A stretch of DNA of 64,000 nucleotides from contig JAFMJH010000003.1 of assembly GCA_017853555.1 (NCBI GenBank), positions 1-64,000 on the forward strand, read 5' to 3'. How positions within the stretch are numbered: the first letter of the stretch is position 1; every line of letters begins with the position of its first letter. The position numbers and the translations under genes were made by a program. This DNA comes from Steroidobacteraceae bacterium (GTDB lineage: Bacteria; Pseudomonadota; Gammaproteobacteria; Steroidobacterales; Steroidobacteraceae). Below, piece by piece: positions 8,542 through 18,387 of the stretch. Under the pieces are notes generated by a model. That model was not told where the DNA came from. It did no database searches and worked only from the letters and a program-made list of their open reading frames with translations.

Positions 8542-9936
8542 ATGACCGACACGATCAAAAGCGGCGCGCAAGCGGACGAGTCCTACTACGCGGCCCATCA
8601 AAAAGTCTATCCGCGCGACATCGCCGGACGCTTCGCGACCCTGCGCATCAGTGCCGCGTGGCTGCTGCTCGGACTGTTCTACGGCCTGCCGTGGCTGCGC
8701 TGGAACGGTCGACAGGCGATCCTCTTCGACCTGCCCGCCCGCAAATTCCATCTCTTCGGACTCACGCTCTGGCCGCAGGATTTCATATTCCTGACCTGGC
8801 TGCTCGTCATCGCGGCGCTGAGCCTGTTTTTCTTCACCGCAGTCGCCGGTCGCCTGTGGTGCGGTTACGCCTGTCCGCAGACGGTATGGACCGAAGTCTT
8901 TCTTTGGATGGAACGCGTGACCGAAGGCGATCGCACGCGGCGCATGAAACTCGACGCGGCGCCGTGGTCGTTGCATAAACTCGGCCGCAAAGGCGCAAAG
9001 CAGCTGCTCTGGGTGAGCTTCGCGCTGTGGACCGGGTTCACCTTCGTCGGCTTTTTCACTCCCATCACCCTGCTCGGCGAACTCGCGCTCACCGGGGCGC
9101 TCGGCCCCTGGGAGAGTTTCTGGATTTTTTTCTATGGCCTTGCGACCTACGGCAATGCGGGATTTCTGCGCGAGCAAGTCTGCAAATACATGTGCCCCTA
9201 CGCGCGCTTCCAGAGCGCGATGTTCGATCGCAACACCTTGATCATCACCTACGACCTCGAGCGTGGCGAACCGCGCGGCGGGCGTCGCAAAGGCAGCGAC
9301 GCGCGCAGTGCCGGGCTCGGCGACTGCGTGGACTGCACATTGTGCGTGCAAGTCTGCCCGACCGGCATCGACATCCGCGCGGGCCTGCAATACGAATGCA
9401 TCGCCTGCGCGGCGTGCATCGACGCCTGCGACTCCGTGATGGATCGCATGCACTACCCGCGCGGCCTCGTGCGCTATGCGACGCAAAACAATCTCGATCG
9501 CCAGAGCACGCGCATCATTCGACCCCGCATCATCGTCTACGGCGTGTTGCTGCTCGCGCTGTGCGCGGGCTTTGTCATCGCGCTCGGCCGACGAGCACCG
9601 GTCGCGCTCGACGTGTTGCACGATCGCAATGCGCTCTATCGCCCACTCGATGACGGCGCAATCGAAAACGTCTATCTGCTCAAGATCATGAACAAGGACG
9701 CCATCCCGCACCGCTTCCGGGTCGAACTTGGCGATGCGGGATATCGCCTCGATCCGATCGCGCCGCAGTTCGACGTACCCGCCGGCGAAGTATTCAACGC
9801 TCCGGTTCGCGTCCGCCGCGCCGCGCTCGAACAACGCCACGATGCCGTCGGACGCTTGCGCTTGCGCATCGTCGCCACCGACGCACCGTCTTTGCAGGCG
9901 CAGGCCGACGCACGTTTCTTTGCCCCACGTGATTGA
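8542..9936 (+). CDS. ccoG: Cytochrome c oxidase accessory protein CcoG (polyferredoxin)
   Basis: A 464-residue membrane protein of the RdxA/FixG/CcoG family. After the first membrane helices comes C107GYAC111PQTVW, then the CKYMCPYARFQ motif, and two 4Fe-4S ferredoxin clusters (DCVDCTLCVQVCPTGIDIR and ECIACAACIDACD). The C-terminal part is an immunoglobulin-like periplasmic domain (FixG_C). Family members reduce Cu(II) to Cu(I) for CuB insertion into CcoN. It lies 7 nt after the small membrane ORF and 9 nt before ccoH. Confidence 0.95.
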   Translation: MTDTIKSGAQADESYYAAHQKVYPRDIAGRFATLRISAAWLLLGLFYGLPWLRWNGRQAILFDLPARKFHLFGLTLWPQDFIFLTWLLVIAALSLFFFTAVAGRLWCGYACPQTVWTEVFLWMERVTEGDRTRRMKLDAAPWSLHKLGRKGAKQLLWVSFALWTGFTFVGFFTPITLLGELALTGALGPWESFWIFFYGLATYGNAGFLREQVCKYMCPYARFQSAMFDRNTLIITYDLERGEPRGGRRKGSDARSAGLGDCVDCTLCVQVCPTGIDIRAGLQYECIACAACIDACDSVMDRMHYPRGLVRYATQNNLDRQSTRIIRPRIIVYGVLLLALCAGFVIALGRRAPVALDVLHDRNALYRPLDDGAIENVYLLKIMNKDAIPHRFRVELGDAGYRLDPIAPQFDVPAGEVFNAPVRVRRAALEQRHDAVGRLRLRIVATDAPSLQAQADARFFAPRD

Positions 9937-9945
9937 GGTGCCCTC

Positions 9946-10449
9946 ATGTCCGAGACGACCCTGAACGCACGACGCGGTGGTGCGGCCTTCTTCGTGATGC
10001 TCGGCATCCCTGCTTTCGCGGTGCTCGCCAGCATCCTGCTGGTGTTCGAAGCGGTACGCAGCGCAGAGCCCGAACTGCCCGCGAGCTACGCCGTCGAAGG
10101 TCGTGCGCTCGATGCGGACTTTGCCGCGGCGCGGCGTGCAGGCGAAGCGGGGCTCGCACTCGAACTCGACATGAGTCGCGACGGTCAACTGCGACTGACG
10201 GCGCAGGCAGGCGACGACACGGCACTGCCGCCGACGCTCAGCGTGCATCTGACGCACACGACGCTGCCGATGCGCGATCGCCAGACCGTTTTGCGGCGCG
10301 ATGCGACGGGCGCGTACATCGGGCGCATCCTGCCGCTGGAAACAGGCCGCTGGTGGATACAGATCGACGGCACGACCGAATCCGGTGCACCATGGCGACT
10401 ACGCTCCAGATTCCGCACCCCGCTCGAACATTTGTCGATCAAAAGTTGA
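9946..10449 (+). CDS. ccoH: cbb3 oxidase assembly protein CcoH/FixH
   Basis: The 167-residue protein has one N-terminal membrane helix (about residues 13-37) and a periplasmic beta-rich domain starting at the conserved SYAVEGRALDADF segment, as in FixH. It joins the oxidase during assembly. GAGGTG upstream of ATG 9946 is a plausible ribosome binding site. It sits between ccoG and ccoI. Confidence 0.9.
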   Translation: MSETTLNARRGGAAFFVMLGIPAFAVLASILLVFEAVRSAEPELPASYAVEGRALDADFAAARRAGEAGLALELDMSRDGQLRLTAQAGDDTALPPTLSVHLTHTTLPMRDRQTVLRRDATGAYIGRILPLETGRWWIQIDGTTESGAPWRLRSRFRTPLEHLSIKS

Positions 10450-10474
10450 TCTACCCCGCACCGTCGACTCCACG

Positions 10475-12673
10475 ATGAACGCCATCAGCCCTACGCTCGC
10501 CGCCGGACACTGGAGCAGCGAAACCGCGGGCGAAGGTCATGCGGTGTTCAATGCCGAGGGCATCCACTGCGCCAACTGCGCCCGGTCGATACGCACGGGG
10601 CTCGAAGCACTGCCCGGCTTGCGCCGGGTCGACATCAACGTCGTCGATCGGCGCGTCTCGGTCGTCTGGGATACGGCGCGTTTGAACTTGGCGAGCATCC
10701 TCGCCAAAGTGGCCGCGCTCGGTTTCAAGCCCGTGCCGCTGGTTGGCGAACGCGCCGTCGCGGCACAACGACTGGAGCGTCGCACGGCGCTCAAACGCAC
10801 GGGACTCGCCGGCCTCGGCGCGATGCAGCTGATGATGTACGCGGTCGGTCTGTACGCCGGCGCATTCTCCGGCATGGATCCCGCACTCGCCGAGTTTTTG
10901 CGCTGGACCTGTCTCGTCATCGCCACGCCGGTGCTGTTCTACTCGGGTGCGCCAATCCTGCGTGGCGCCTACGACGACTTGCGCAGGCGCGTGCTCGGCA
11001 TGGACGTCACCGTGGCGCTCGCGCTGATCCTCGCTTTCGTCGCGAGCGTCGTGAATACGATCCGCAACGTCGGCGAGGTCTATTTCGATTCGGTCGCGAT
11101 GTTCATCTTCTTTTTATCGCTCGGCCGTTACGTCGAGATGCGCGGCCGGCACCAATCGGCCAACGTTACCGAGGCGCTGGCCCGCGCCCTGCCCGAAACC
11201 GTGCAACGCCTGGACTCGACGCTGACGACGCCGAGCAGGATTCCGCTCGGGGAGGTCGTCGTCGGCGATCGCTTGCGCATCGGTTCGGGACAGGTCGTGC
11301 CGGTCGACGGTCTGGTCGTGCAGAACGTCGCGTTGCTCGACGAATCTTTGGTCACCGGTGAATCCGCACCGGTCACGCGTACCGTGGGCGCGGCACTGCT
11401 CGGCGGCTCGGTGAACGCAGGCGCGGCTTTCGCCATGGAAGTGACGCGTCTGCCGCAAGACTCGACGCTGCACGGTCTGGTGCGGCTACTCGAGCGTGCG
11501 CAAGGCGAGCGCCCGCGGCTCGGCCTCGCCGCCGAACGCATGGCCTCCTGGTTCGTCGTGCGCGTACTGTTGCTGACCGCCGTCGTCGGCATCGGCTGGT
11601 ACTTCGTCGATCCCTCACGCGCCTTCCCCGCGCTGCTCGCGGTGCTCGTGGCGACCTGCCCCTGCGCGCTCTCGCTGGCCACGCCGGTGGCCATCGCGGC
11701 GGCGACCTCGCATCTTGCGAAACTCGGCGTACTCGTACTGCGCGCCGATGCGGTCGAAGGACTCGCGACCATCGATCGCGTCATGCTCGACAAAACCGGA
11801 ACGCTCACCGCAGGCACGCCGAAAGTTCTGCGCTGCGCGACGCGAGCCGGCGTGGAACCCGCGCGTGCACTCGCACTGGCCGCCGCGCTCGAAGCCGGCT
11901 CCACGCACCCGATCGCCGCCGCGTTTCGACCGCACGCCGATCCGACCTTGCACTGCCACGACGCGCGGGAGATCGCCGGCGCCGGCATCGAAGGTCGCAT
12001 CGAAGATCAGCGCTATCGCATCGGACGCGCCTCGTTTGCACTCGAAGGTACGGGCGATGCATCGCACCGCGGCACGCTCGAAGGCGTGGTGATCGCGGAC
12101 GCGCGCGGCTGGCTCGCGGACTTTCGCATCGCCGACGAATTGCGCGGCGAAGCCCGTGCGACGCTCGATGCGCTGCGCGCGCTCGGCATCACCCCAGCCC
12201 TCGCGAGCGGCGACCGGCACGAAGCGGTGGATTTCGTGGCGACCCAACTCGCCATTTCAGAAGCCGCGGCACGCTTGTCGCCCGAAGACAAACTCGCGAT
12301 GCTCAAGCGCAGCCAGCAGGCCGGTCACCGCGTGCTGATGATCGGCGACGGTATCAACGACGGACCGGTACTCGCCGCAGCCGACGTTTCGATGGCCATG
12401 GGTCGCGGCTCGCCGATCGCGCATGCGGCCGGCGATCTGCTCTTGCTGCGCGACTCGCTCGCCGCGTTGCCGCAAAGCATCGAAGTGGCCAGACGCGCAC
12501 TCGCGATCGTGCGCCAGAATTTGCGCTGGGCGGCCGCCTACAATCTCGCGGCGATCCCCTTGGCGGCACTCGGTCTCATGCCACCCTGGGTGGCTGCGAT
12601 CGGCATGTCGCTCTCGTCGTTGGTGGTGGTATTCAATGCCCGTCGCATCGCCGCGCCCAACGGAGGTCACTGA
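10475..12673 (+). CDS. ccoI: Copper-exporting P1B-type ATPase for cbb3 assembly (CcoI/FixI)
   Basis: A 732-residue heavy-metal ATPase. An HMA domain with C32ANC35 near the N-terminus is followed by membrane helices, the actuator TGES at 294-297, the ion-path motif C395-P396-C397, the phosphorylation site Asp439 (DKTGT), an HP motif at 478-479 and the GDGIND hinge. The CPC motif and the place in ccoGHIS identify it as the slow, assembly-linked Cu(I) exporter FixI/CopA2 type. ATG 10475 is chosen; the longer in-frame extension overlaps ccoH and is not protein-like. Confidence 0.94.
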   Translation: MNAISPTLAAGHWSSETAGEGHAVFNAEGIHCANCARSIRTGLEALPGLRRVDINVVDRRVSVVWDTARLNLASILAKVAALGFKPVPLVGERAVAAQRLERRTALKRTGLAGLGAMQLMMYAVGLYAGAFSGMDPALAEFLRWTCLVIATPVLFYSGAPILRGAYDDLRRRVLGMDVTVALALILAFVASVVNTIRNVGEVYFDSVAMFIFFLSLGRYVEMRGRHQSANVTEALARALPETVQRLDSTLTTPSRIPLGEVVVGDRLRIGSGQVVPVDGLVVQNVALLDESLVTGESAPVTRTVGAALLGGSVNAGAAFAMEVTRLPQDSTLHGLVRLLERAQGERPRLGLAAERMASWFVVRVLLLTAVVGIGWYFVDPSRAFPALLAVLVATCPCALSLATPVAIAAATSHLAKLGVLVLRADAVEGLATIDRVMLDKTGTLTAGTPKVLRCATRAGVEPARALALAAALEAGSTHPIAAAFRPHADPTLHCHDAREIAGAGIEGRIEDQRYRIGRASFALEGTGDASHRGTLEGVVIADARGWLADFRIADELRGEARATLDALRALGITPALASGDRHEAVDFVATQLAISEAAARLSPEDKLAMLKRSQQAGHRVLMIGDGINDGPVLAAADVSMAMGRGSPIAHAAGDLLLLRDSLAALPQSIEVARRALAIVRQNLRWAAAYNLAAIPLAALGLMPPWVAAIGMSLSSLVVVFNARRIAAPNGGH

Positions 12674-12859
12674 ATGTCGAGCATCTATCTGCTGATTCCG
12701 TTGTCGCTGCTGCTGCTCGGCGTCGGCGCCTGGGCGTTTTTCTGGGCGGTCAACAACGACCAATTCGACGATCTCGACGCGCCGGCGCGGTCGGTGCTCG
12801 ATGACGACCCGCAGGCGGAGGTCAACCCGTCGTCTGCAGGCCCTGCGCAATCCCGTTGA
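12674..12859 (+). CDS. ccoS: cbb3 oxidase maturation protein CcoS
   Basis: The 61-residue protein has an N-terminal helix and the conserved WAVNNDQFDDLDAPA segment that defines CcoS/FixS, needed for cofactor insertion into CcoN. It starts directly after the ccoI stop codon. The last 38 nt overlap the convergent PEP carboxylase gene. Confidence 0.93.
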   Translation: MSSIYLLIPLSLLLLGVGAWAFFWAVNNDQFDDLDAPARSVLDDDPQAEVNPSSAGPAQSR

Positions 12860-15548
12860 TGCTGGCGAGCAGCGCTTCGAACAACTCTCGATCCTGCGCA
12901 CCCTTGGCGCGCCAGCGACGCAGCAGATCGACTTGCATCAGATGCATCGGGTCGACATAGGGATTGCGCAACGCGAGCGCGCGTTGCTGCGTACGCTCGT
13001 CATCCAGCAACTCGTGACATTCTTTGATCTCGAGCACGGCGGCGACGGCGCGCGCATATTCCTCGCGCACGCGCTCGAAAAACGAACCCGAAGCCTCGCC
13101 GGCGAGCGCAGCGTAGTGCGCCGCGATGTCGAGGTCGGTTTGCGCCAGCATGATCTCGAGATCGTCGATCAATTGCCGCAGAAACGGCCAACTGCGGATC
13201 GCCCGTCGCACTTCGTCGCTGCCGAACTCGGCGATGACGGCCCGCAAACCGCTGCCGGAGCCGAACCAGCCGGGCAACAACATGCGGTTCTGCGTCCAAG
13301 CGAACACCCACGGCACCGAGCGTAGACCGGCGAGTCCCTCCATCCCCGGACGCACGATCGGACGCGCACCGATCTGCATGCGCTCGATGACGTCGATCGG
13401 CGTGACGGCGCGAAACCAGAGATCAAATGCCGCATCGTCGGTCACGAAGCCGCGATAGCAGGCCTCGCTCGCCGCGGCGATCCGATCGGCCACCGCAAGC
13501 GTCGCAGCGTCGATCGATGCGGGTCGGTCGCGATCGGCGGCACGGCTTCGAGTCAACGCACCGAAGGCACGCTCGAGCGTACGCAAGGCAATCGGGCTCA
13601 AGCCGTAGTGACGACTGATGCTCTCGCCCTGCTCCGTCAAACGCAGCCAACCCTGTATGGTCGCCGGCGGGGTTGCCTGCACGAGCGCATCGATGCGACT
13701 GCCGCCGCGCGCAATGCTGCCACCGCGCGCATGCACGACGATAGGCTGCTCGCCCGCGGCCGCGATCGCCCGCACGATTTCGCTCTGTGCTCGATACGCC
13801 GCCACACGTGCCGCACAGAGCCCGGCCTGCTTGCCGCTCTCGGCATAGCCGACCAGCGCCAGTTGCCGCTCGCCGCGCGATTCGAGATGCCGGCGATAGA
13901 TCGGCTCGGCGAGCAGTGTCGTCAACACTGCACCGCTACGCGCGAGCGCCTCCATCGAATCGAACATCGGCGCGACGTCGATGGCGATGGTCGATTGCTT
14001 TTTGTCGTAGGCTTCGGCCCATTGCGCGAGCAGCAAAGTCGCCAGCACGTCGTCCGCACCCATCACGCCGTTGACGATGTAGCTGCCGATCGCTTCGCCG
14101 CCGAAACGGCGACGACACTGCAACATCGCATCGAACACGCCGATGCAGCGACGACCCATCGCATCGAGCTCGGCGCGCGGACCGACGTCCCGCGCGAGCA
14201 TCGAAACGAGCCGCGCGTGCCGCTCATCCGACTCGAGCGCAAGCCACGCCGGCTCATCCAGCGCCTGCGCGATCACGGCATGATGGATCTGCGCGTGTTG
14301 CCGTACATCCAGCGTCGCGAGGTGAAAACCGAAGGTCTCGATGCGTCGCAACAAGCGCCGCACCTGGTGCAAACCGGCATGCACACCGCGATTCGAACGC
14401 AAACTCTCGGCGACCAATTCGATGTCGCGTCGGAACTGACCGGGATTTTCGTAGCCGTTCGGCCGCAGATCGTAGGTGGCGCGCAAACGCTCGGACACCT
14501 GACCCATGAACACGCGATACGGCATGCGATCGTGACGCGCCGGCGCCGACGCTTTGACCGCCGGCAACAGCAGCTCGTACTCATCGATGCGCTGCTGCAA
14601 CGCCACGCTCACCGCCACCCGACTCGCACTTTGCGACAACAACTGCGCAAGCGACTGGCATTCGTTGAAATAGGCGTTGACGATGGCTTGTTGTTGCCGC
14701 GCGAGGGTCTCGCGCAGAGTTTTGGCGTTGACGTCGGGATTGCCGTCCATGTCACCGCCGACCCAACTGCCGAACCGGATGATGGTCGGCAGCTCGAAGC
14801 TTTCGGCTGCGGCGCCGTAATGCCTCACCAATGCTTCGCCGATCTCTTCATAGAAATTCGGCACGATTTTGTACAGCACTTCGACGAGATAGAACAAGGC
14901 ATGTTCACGCTCGTCCGCCACCGTCAGCCGTTCACGCGGATGATCTTCGGTTTGCCAGCTCGTCGTGAGCTCGGTGCGCAGACGCTCGCGCAGCACGCGG
15001 CGCTCGCCCGGGGACAAGGTGGGATCGAGTCGATCGAACAGCAAACCCGCGAGCCGCGACTGCTTGCGCAAAATGGTGCGTCGCGTCGATTCAGTGGGAT
15101 GAGCGGTGAAGATGGGCTCGATGTGCAGACTCGCGATCCATTCGCGCAACACCTCGAACGGTACGCCATCGGCCTTCAGTTGCGCGATCGCGTCTTCTAC
15201 GCCGCCCGGTTGCGGCTTGCCGCCGTCACTCAAAAAATAGGCGCGTCGTCGGCGCACTCGATGCAATTGCTCGGCGAGATTGACCGCCTGAAACCAGCTC
15301 GAAAATGCACGCTCGAGATCACGCGCCACGCCCGGTGCGCGACCCCGCACGCGTTGCTCGAGACTTGCGGCGGCAGCCGCATCGCCATTGCGGCGCGCGA
15401 TCGCAAGCACACGGTCACGCTCGACCAAGTCGAACAATTCTTCGCCGCCCTGGTCGCGCAACACCTCGCCGACCAATTCGCCGAGCATGTGGACGTCGTC
15501 GCGCAGCGCGGCGTGCTTTTCGGGAAATTCGATCTGGGTACGATTCAC
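12822..15548 (-). CDS. ppc: Phosphoenolpyruvate carboxylase, 908 aa
   Basis: It converts PEP and bicarbonate to oxaloacetate to refill the TCA cycle. The catalytic TAHPTES motif, the GYAESGKQAG motif, the RGGS loop (here HARGGSIARGG instead of the usual HGRGGSxxRGG) and the C-terminal QTTG (normally NTG) are present, and the length is typical. The gene begins at GTG 15548 with TAGAAT ending 7 nt upstream, so it may be leaderless. The upstream receptor gene ends in a strong terminator, so ppc is a separate unit. Convergent overlap with ccoS is 38 nt. Confidence 0.96.
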   Translation of the reverse strand: MNRTQIEFPEKHAALRDDVHMLGELVGEVLRDQGGEELFDLVERDRVLAIARRNGDAAAAASLEQRVRGRAPGVARDLERAFSSWFQAVNLAEQLHRVRRRRAYFLSDGGKPQPGGVEDAIAQLKADGVPFEVLREWIASLHIEPIFTAHPTESTRRTILRKQSRLAGLLFDRLDPTLSPGERRVLRERLRTELTTSWQTEDHPRERLTVADEREHALFYLVEVLYKIVPNFYEEIGEALVRHYGAAAESFELPTIIRFGSWVGGDMDGNPDVNAKTLRETLARQQQAIVNAYFNECQSLAQLLSQSASRVAVSVALQQRIDEYELLLPAVKASAPARHDRMPYRVFMGQVSERLRATYDLRPNGYENPGQFRRDIELVAESLRSNRGVHAGLHQVRRLLRRIETFGFHLATLDVRQHAQIHHAVIAQALDEPAWLALESDERHARLVSMLARDVGPRAELDAMGRRCIGVFDAMLQCRRRFGGEAIGSYIVNGVMGADDVLATLLLAQWAEAYDKKQSTIAIDVAPMFDSMEALARSGAVLTTLLAEPIYRRHLESRGERQLALVGYAESGKQAGLCAARVAAYRAQSEIVRAIAAAGEQPIVVHARGGSIARGGSRIDALVQATPPATIQGWLRLTEQGESISRHYGLSPIALRTLERAFGALTRSRAADRDRPASIDAATLAVADRIAAASEACYRGFVTDDAAFDLWFRAVTPIDVIERMQIGARPIVRPGMEGLAGLRSVPWVFAWTQNRMLLPGWFGSGSGLRAVIAEFGSDEVRRAIRSWPFLRQLIDDLEIMLAQTDLDIAAHYAALAGEASGSFFERVREEYARAVAAVLEIKECHELLDDERTQQRALALRNPYVDPMHLMQVDLLRRWRAKGAQDRELFEALLASINGIAQGLQTTG

Positions 15549-15555
15549 GGCCGGA

Positions 15556-15561
15556 ATTCTA
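15556..15561 (-). promoter_or_regulatory. Putative -10 box of a leaderless ppc promoter
   Basis: On the minus strand TAGAAT is followed by TCCGGCC and the GTG at 15548, with no Shine-Dalgarno. It sits between the receptor terminator and ppc, where an independent promoter is needed. Confidence 0.5.
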
Positions 15562-15568
15562 CACCCGG

Positions 15569-15603
15569 AAAAGAAACGGCCCGGACAGTTGCCTGTCCGG
15601 GCC
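15569..15603 (-). terminator. Rho-independent terminator of the TonB receptor gene
   Basis: A perfect 11-bp stem (15578-15588 with 15593-15603, GGCCCGGACAG paired with CTGTCCGGGCC) encloses a TTGC loop. On the minus strand it is followed by GTTTCTTTT. It lies 29 nt after the stop codon of the receptor and separates it from ppc. Confidence 0.88.
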
Positions 15604-15631
15604 GGTCAACGCGGCGCTAACCGCGTATGGA

Positions 15632-18172
15632 TCAGCGGAACGAGTAGCTGAAATCCACGCCGAAGCTGCGACCCGGTGAGTCGTGGATGAACGACCCGCC
15701 GAATTCAGGCGCCGGAATGATTTCCTGCAGATACTTCTCGTCGGCAATGTTGCGGCCCCAGGCCGTCACGCTCCACACGCCGTTGCTGACGCCCACGCGG
15801 GCGTTCATCAGGCTGTACGGATCACGCTTCTGCTTGGAGAAGTTGCCCTGACCGAAGGAGTAGTAGGTGAACAGGTTCGGCACCAGGTTTTCCTGCACGG
15901 TGCTGAACCAGGTCTCGCCGACGAACGACGCGTCGAGACGCGCGTTCACGGTCCAATCACCCGACAACGGCGCCTTGAAGTCGATGCCGGCATTGCCGGT
16001 GTACTTCGGGGCGTACGGGATCGCGTTGCCGGCCGTGTACGGACGACCGGTGTACTTCTTGATCTCCGAGTCCGTGTAGCCGTAGCCCGCGAACAGCGTG
16101 AACATGTCGTTCAAGCGGTAGCGGGTGTCGAGCTCGAAGCCCTGCACTTCAGCCTGGTCGGCATTCGTCACGACGCGCAGCAGACCGAAGGGGCCGGCGA
16201 AGAAGTTGAAGAACTGCATGTTCTCGATCTTCGTCTGGTACACCGCACCGTCGACGCTCAGCGCGCCGTCGAGCAGCTTGGCCTTGAAGCCCGCTTCGAG
16301 GGCCTTCGAGACTTCCTTCTTGTAGTCGTCGTTGACGTCGTTCAGGCTGCGGCCGCCGCCCGGGCACACCGGCACGTACGGCGCGACGAAACGCGAAGCA
16401 CCGAGGCACAGGGGCGAGTAGTACAGCTCGACCGTCGCACGGCTGCCGGTGGAGTTGAAGCCACCCGAACGGAAGCCGTAGCCATAGGAAGCGAACCAGG
16501 CGAGGTCATCGCTCTGCTTCCAGTTGACCGACAACTTCGGCTGCAACTGCGAGAAGTCCTTCGAGCGACCCGGGATCGAGGCGAGCGAGGGATTCACGGT
16601 GTACGCAGGGTTGATGAACGTGTTCGCACCGGCGGAGCCGTTGAAGCCCGGAGTCTGCGGCTTGATCTTCGGCACGTTGTTTTCGACCTCGCGCTTCTCG
16701 CTGTCGTAGCGAACGGCAAACGCGACTTCGAGACCCGGCTGCAAGTCGTACGCGATCTGGCCGAAGCCGGCGTAGACCTTGCTCTTGAAGGTGTCGGCGT
16801 AGAGCAAGTCGGTGGGGTTCGGACCACCGGTGAGCACCAACGCCTGCTTCAGGAAGCCCTGACCGCTGTCCGAGCCCTGCGAGACGACGACTTTGCGCTC
16901 GATGTCGGCAAAGTACGTGCCGGCCGTCCAGCGCACCGACTGATCGCCCGGCGACGCCAGACGCAACTCGATGCTCGAGTCCTTCTGATCGCGCTGCTGG
17001 TACTGATAGCCGTCACAGAGCGACGGGCCGTACGGCGGGAAGAAGGTCTGCACGAAGCCGCCGGAAGGCTGGTAAGGGCCGAACGGCGACGGCAGCGGAT
17101 TCGCCGGCTTCGCGTCGTTGCTCTTCTGGCAAGCCGAGGTGAGGCTGTACAGATAGAACGCGGCGCTGGTGCCGTCGGTGAGGAAGTAGTTCGTCTGGTC
17201 GTTGTAAGCGGCGATCGCCGTGAGCGTGCCGACCGACACGTCGAATTCACCCTTCACCGACAGATTGATGTTCTTCTGTTCGTTTTCGGGTTTGACGTTG
17301 TTGATGTAGACGAACTTGTGGTTGTTCGGATCTTCGTAATAGTCGGCGGCATTGGGGACGCCGAGCGACTTGAGGTACGCAGCGGCTTCGGCCAACGCCA
17401 ACGAGGCGTTGAAGTTGATGGCGCCCGCGTTGATCTTCGAGTACTTCGCCTTGAAGTCGAGCGAACCGCTGTCACCCACGTTGGTCATCAAACGACCCGA
17501 CACGCCGGTTTCTTTGAAGAAGTCGACGCAGTCGTCGCATTTGAGGAGCGAGTTCTTCCACTGGCCGTCGGTGCTGCGCGTGTAGGCGCCGAACGAACCC
17601 TTCACGCCATCGGCGATCGGGCCGGTCAGATAGAAGTTGGCCTTGTAGCTGTTGTACTGGCCGTAACCGCCGCCGACGTCGAATTCGAAGGTGTCGCTCG
17701 GCTTGCGGGTGCTGATGATCATGGCACCGGCAACGGCGTTGCGGCCGTAGAGAGCGCCCTGCGGCCCCTTCAACACTTCGATCTGCGAAACGTTGGAGAG
17801 CTCCTGGTTGAGCGCATTCGGATTCGTTTGCAACACGCCGTCGATGACGAGCGCAAAGTTGGTCTCGGCGTCGCGACCCGTGTTGATACCGCGGATCACC
17901 ACCTGCATGTCACCGGCTTCGGCAGTTTGAACCTGCGCGACGCCCGGCGTCATGGCAATGAAGTCTTGCGGACGTTCGATACCGGCCGATTTGATCTCGG
18001 TCGCGGTGAAGGCTTGCACGGTCGCCGGCACGTCGACGAGTTTTTCCTCGCGCTGACGGGCCGTGATGACGATTTCTTCGAGCTGCACGTCCTGCGCGCT
18101 CGCTTGAATCGCCGAAATGGCGCTCAACACGCCTGCGGCAACGAGTGCCGATTTGCGGATTCGATCGGACAT
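15632..18172 (-). CDS. TonB-dependent outer-membrane receptor, 846 aa
   Basis: It has a Sec signal peptide (residues 1-27, ending ASA-Q), a TonB-box-like EEIVITARQREE segment, a plug domain (RPQDFIAMTPGV ... VLKGPQGALYGRNAVAG) and a long beta-barrel ending near FSYSFR. Receptors of this kind in environmental proteobacteria often take up hydrophobic or aromatic substrates rather than siderophores; the substrate here cannot be read from sequence. GGAGG lies about 8 nt before ATG 18172. It is divergent from an amidohydrolase gene across 215 bp that holds a perfect palindrome, so the two may be co-regulated. Confidence 0.92.
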   Translation of the reverse strand: MSDRIRKSALVAAGVLSAISAIQASAQDVQLEEIVITARQREEKLVDVPATVQAFTATEIKSAGIERPQDFIAMTPGVAQVQTAEAGDMQVVIRGINTGRDAETNFALVIDGVLQTNPNALNQELSNVSQIEVLKGPQGALYGRNAVAGAMIISTRKPSDTFEFDVGGGYGQYNSYKANFYLTGPIADGVKGSFGAYTRSTDGQWKNSLLKCDDCVDFFKETGVSGRLMTNVGDSGSLDFKAKYSKINAGAINFNASLALAEAAAYLKSLGVPNAADYYEDPNNHKFVYINNVKPENEQKNINLSVKGEFDVSVGTLTAIAAYNDQTNYFLTDGTSAAFYLYSLTSACQKSNDAKPANPLPSPFGPYQPSGGFVQTFFPPYGPSLCDGYQYQQRDQKDSSIELRLASPGDQSVRWTAGTYFADIERKVVVSQGSDSGQGFLKQALVLTGGPNPTDLLYADTFKSKVYAGFGQIAYDLQPGLEVAFAVRYDSEKREVENNVPKIKPQTPGFNGSAGANTFINPAYTVNPSLASIPGRSKDFSQLQPKLSVNWKQSDDLAWFASYGYGFRSGGFNSTGSRATVELYYSPLCLGASRFVAPYVPVCPGGGRSLNDVNDDYKKEVSKALEAGFKAKLLDGALSVDGAVYQTKIENMQFFNFFAGPFGLLRVVTNADQAEVQGFELDTRYRLNDMFTLFAGYGYTDSEIKKYTGRPYTAGNAIPYAPKYTGNAGIDFKAPLSGDWTVNARLDASFVGETWFSTVQENLVPNLFTYYSFGQGNFSKQKRDPYSLMNARVGVSNGVWSVTAWGRNIADEKYLQEIIPAPEFGGSFIHDSPGRSFGVDFSYSFR

Positions 18173-18280
18173 TGAATAGGCCTCCGGGAATCAATCCCTG
18201 ACTTGGAGTGGAAAACTCGCGGAGTGTACGACCCGGCCGTGTTTTCGTGCAACGCGAATCAACGCACTCGAACACGTTTT

Positions 18281-18296
18281 GTTGCATTTATGCAAC
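18281..18296. promoter_or_regulatory. 16-bp palindrome in the receptor/amidohydrolase divergent promoter
   Basis: GTTGCATTTATGCAAC is a perfect inverted repeat, 108 bp from the receptor start and 92 bp from the amidohydrolase start. A partial copy, TGCAACG, recurs at 18248-18254. It looks like an operator for a dimeric regulator. The rest of the 18173-18387 gap shows no ORF I can support. Confidence 0.5.
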
Positions 18297-18387
18297 GACA
18301 GCCGAATGGCCGCGCCCGCAGGAAGGAGACCGGCGCGCCCCCGCTTTCGGCATCATGGCGCGGTCAGATCGCAGCAGGAGTCCCGAC

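Noticed and set aside
13608-15620. 670-residue plus-strand frame
   Set aside because: Antisense shadow of ppc with no domain pattern.
15683-18175. 830-residue plus-strand frame
   Set aside because: Antisense shadow of the TonB receptor; Arg/Val/Glu-rich and without domains.
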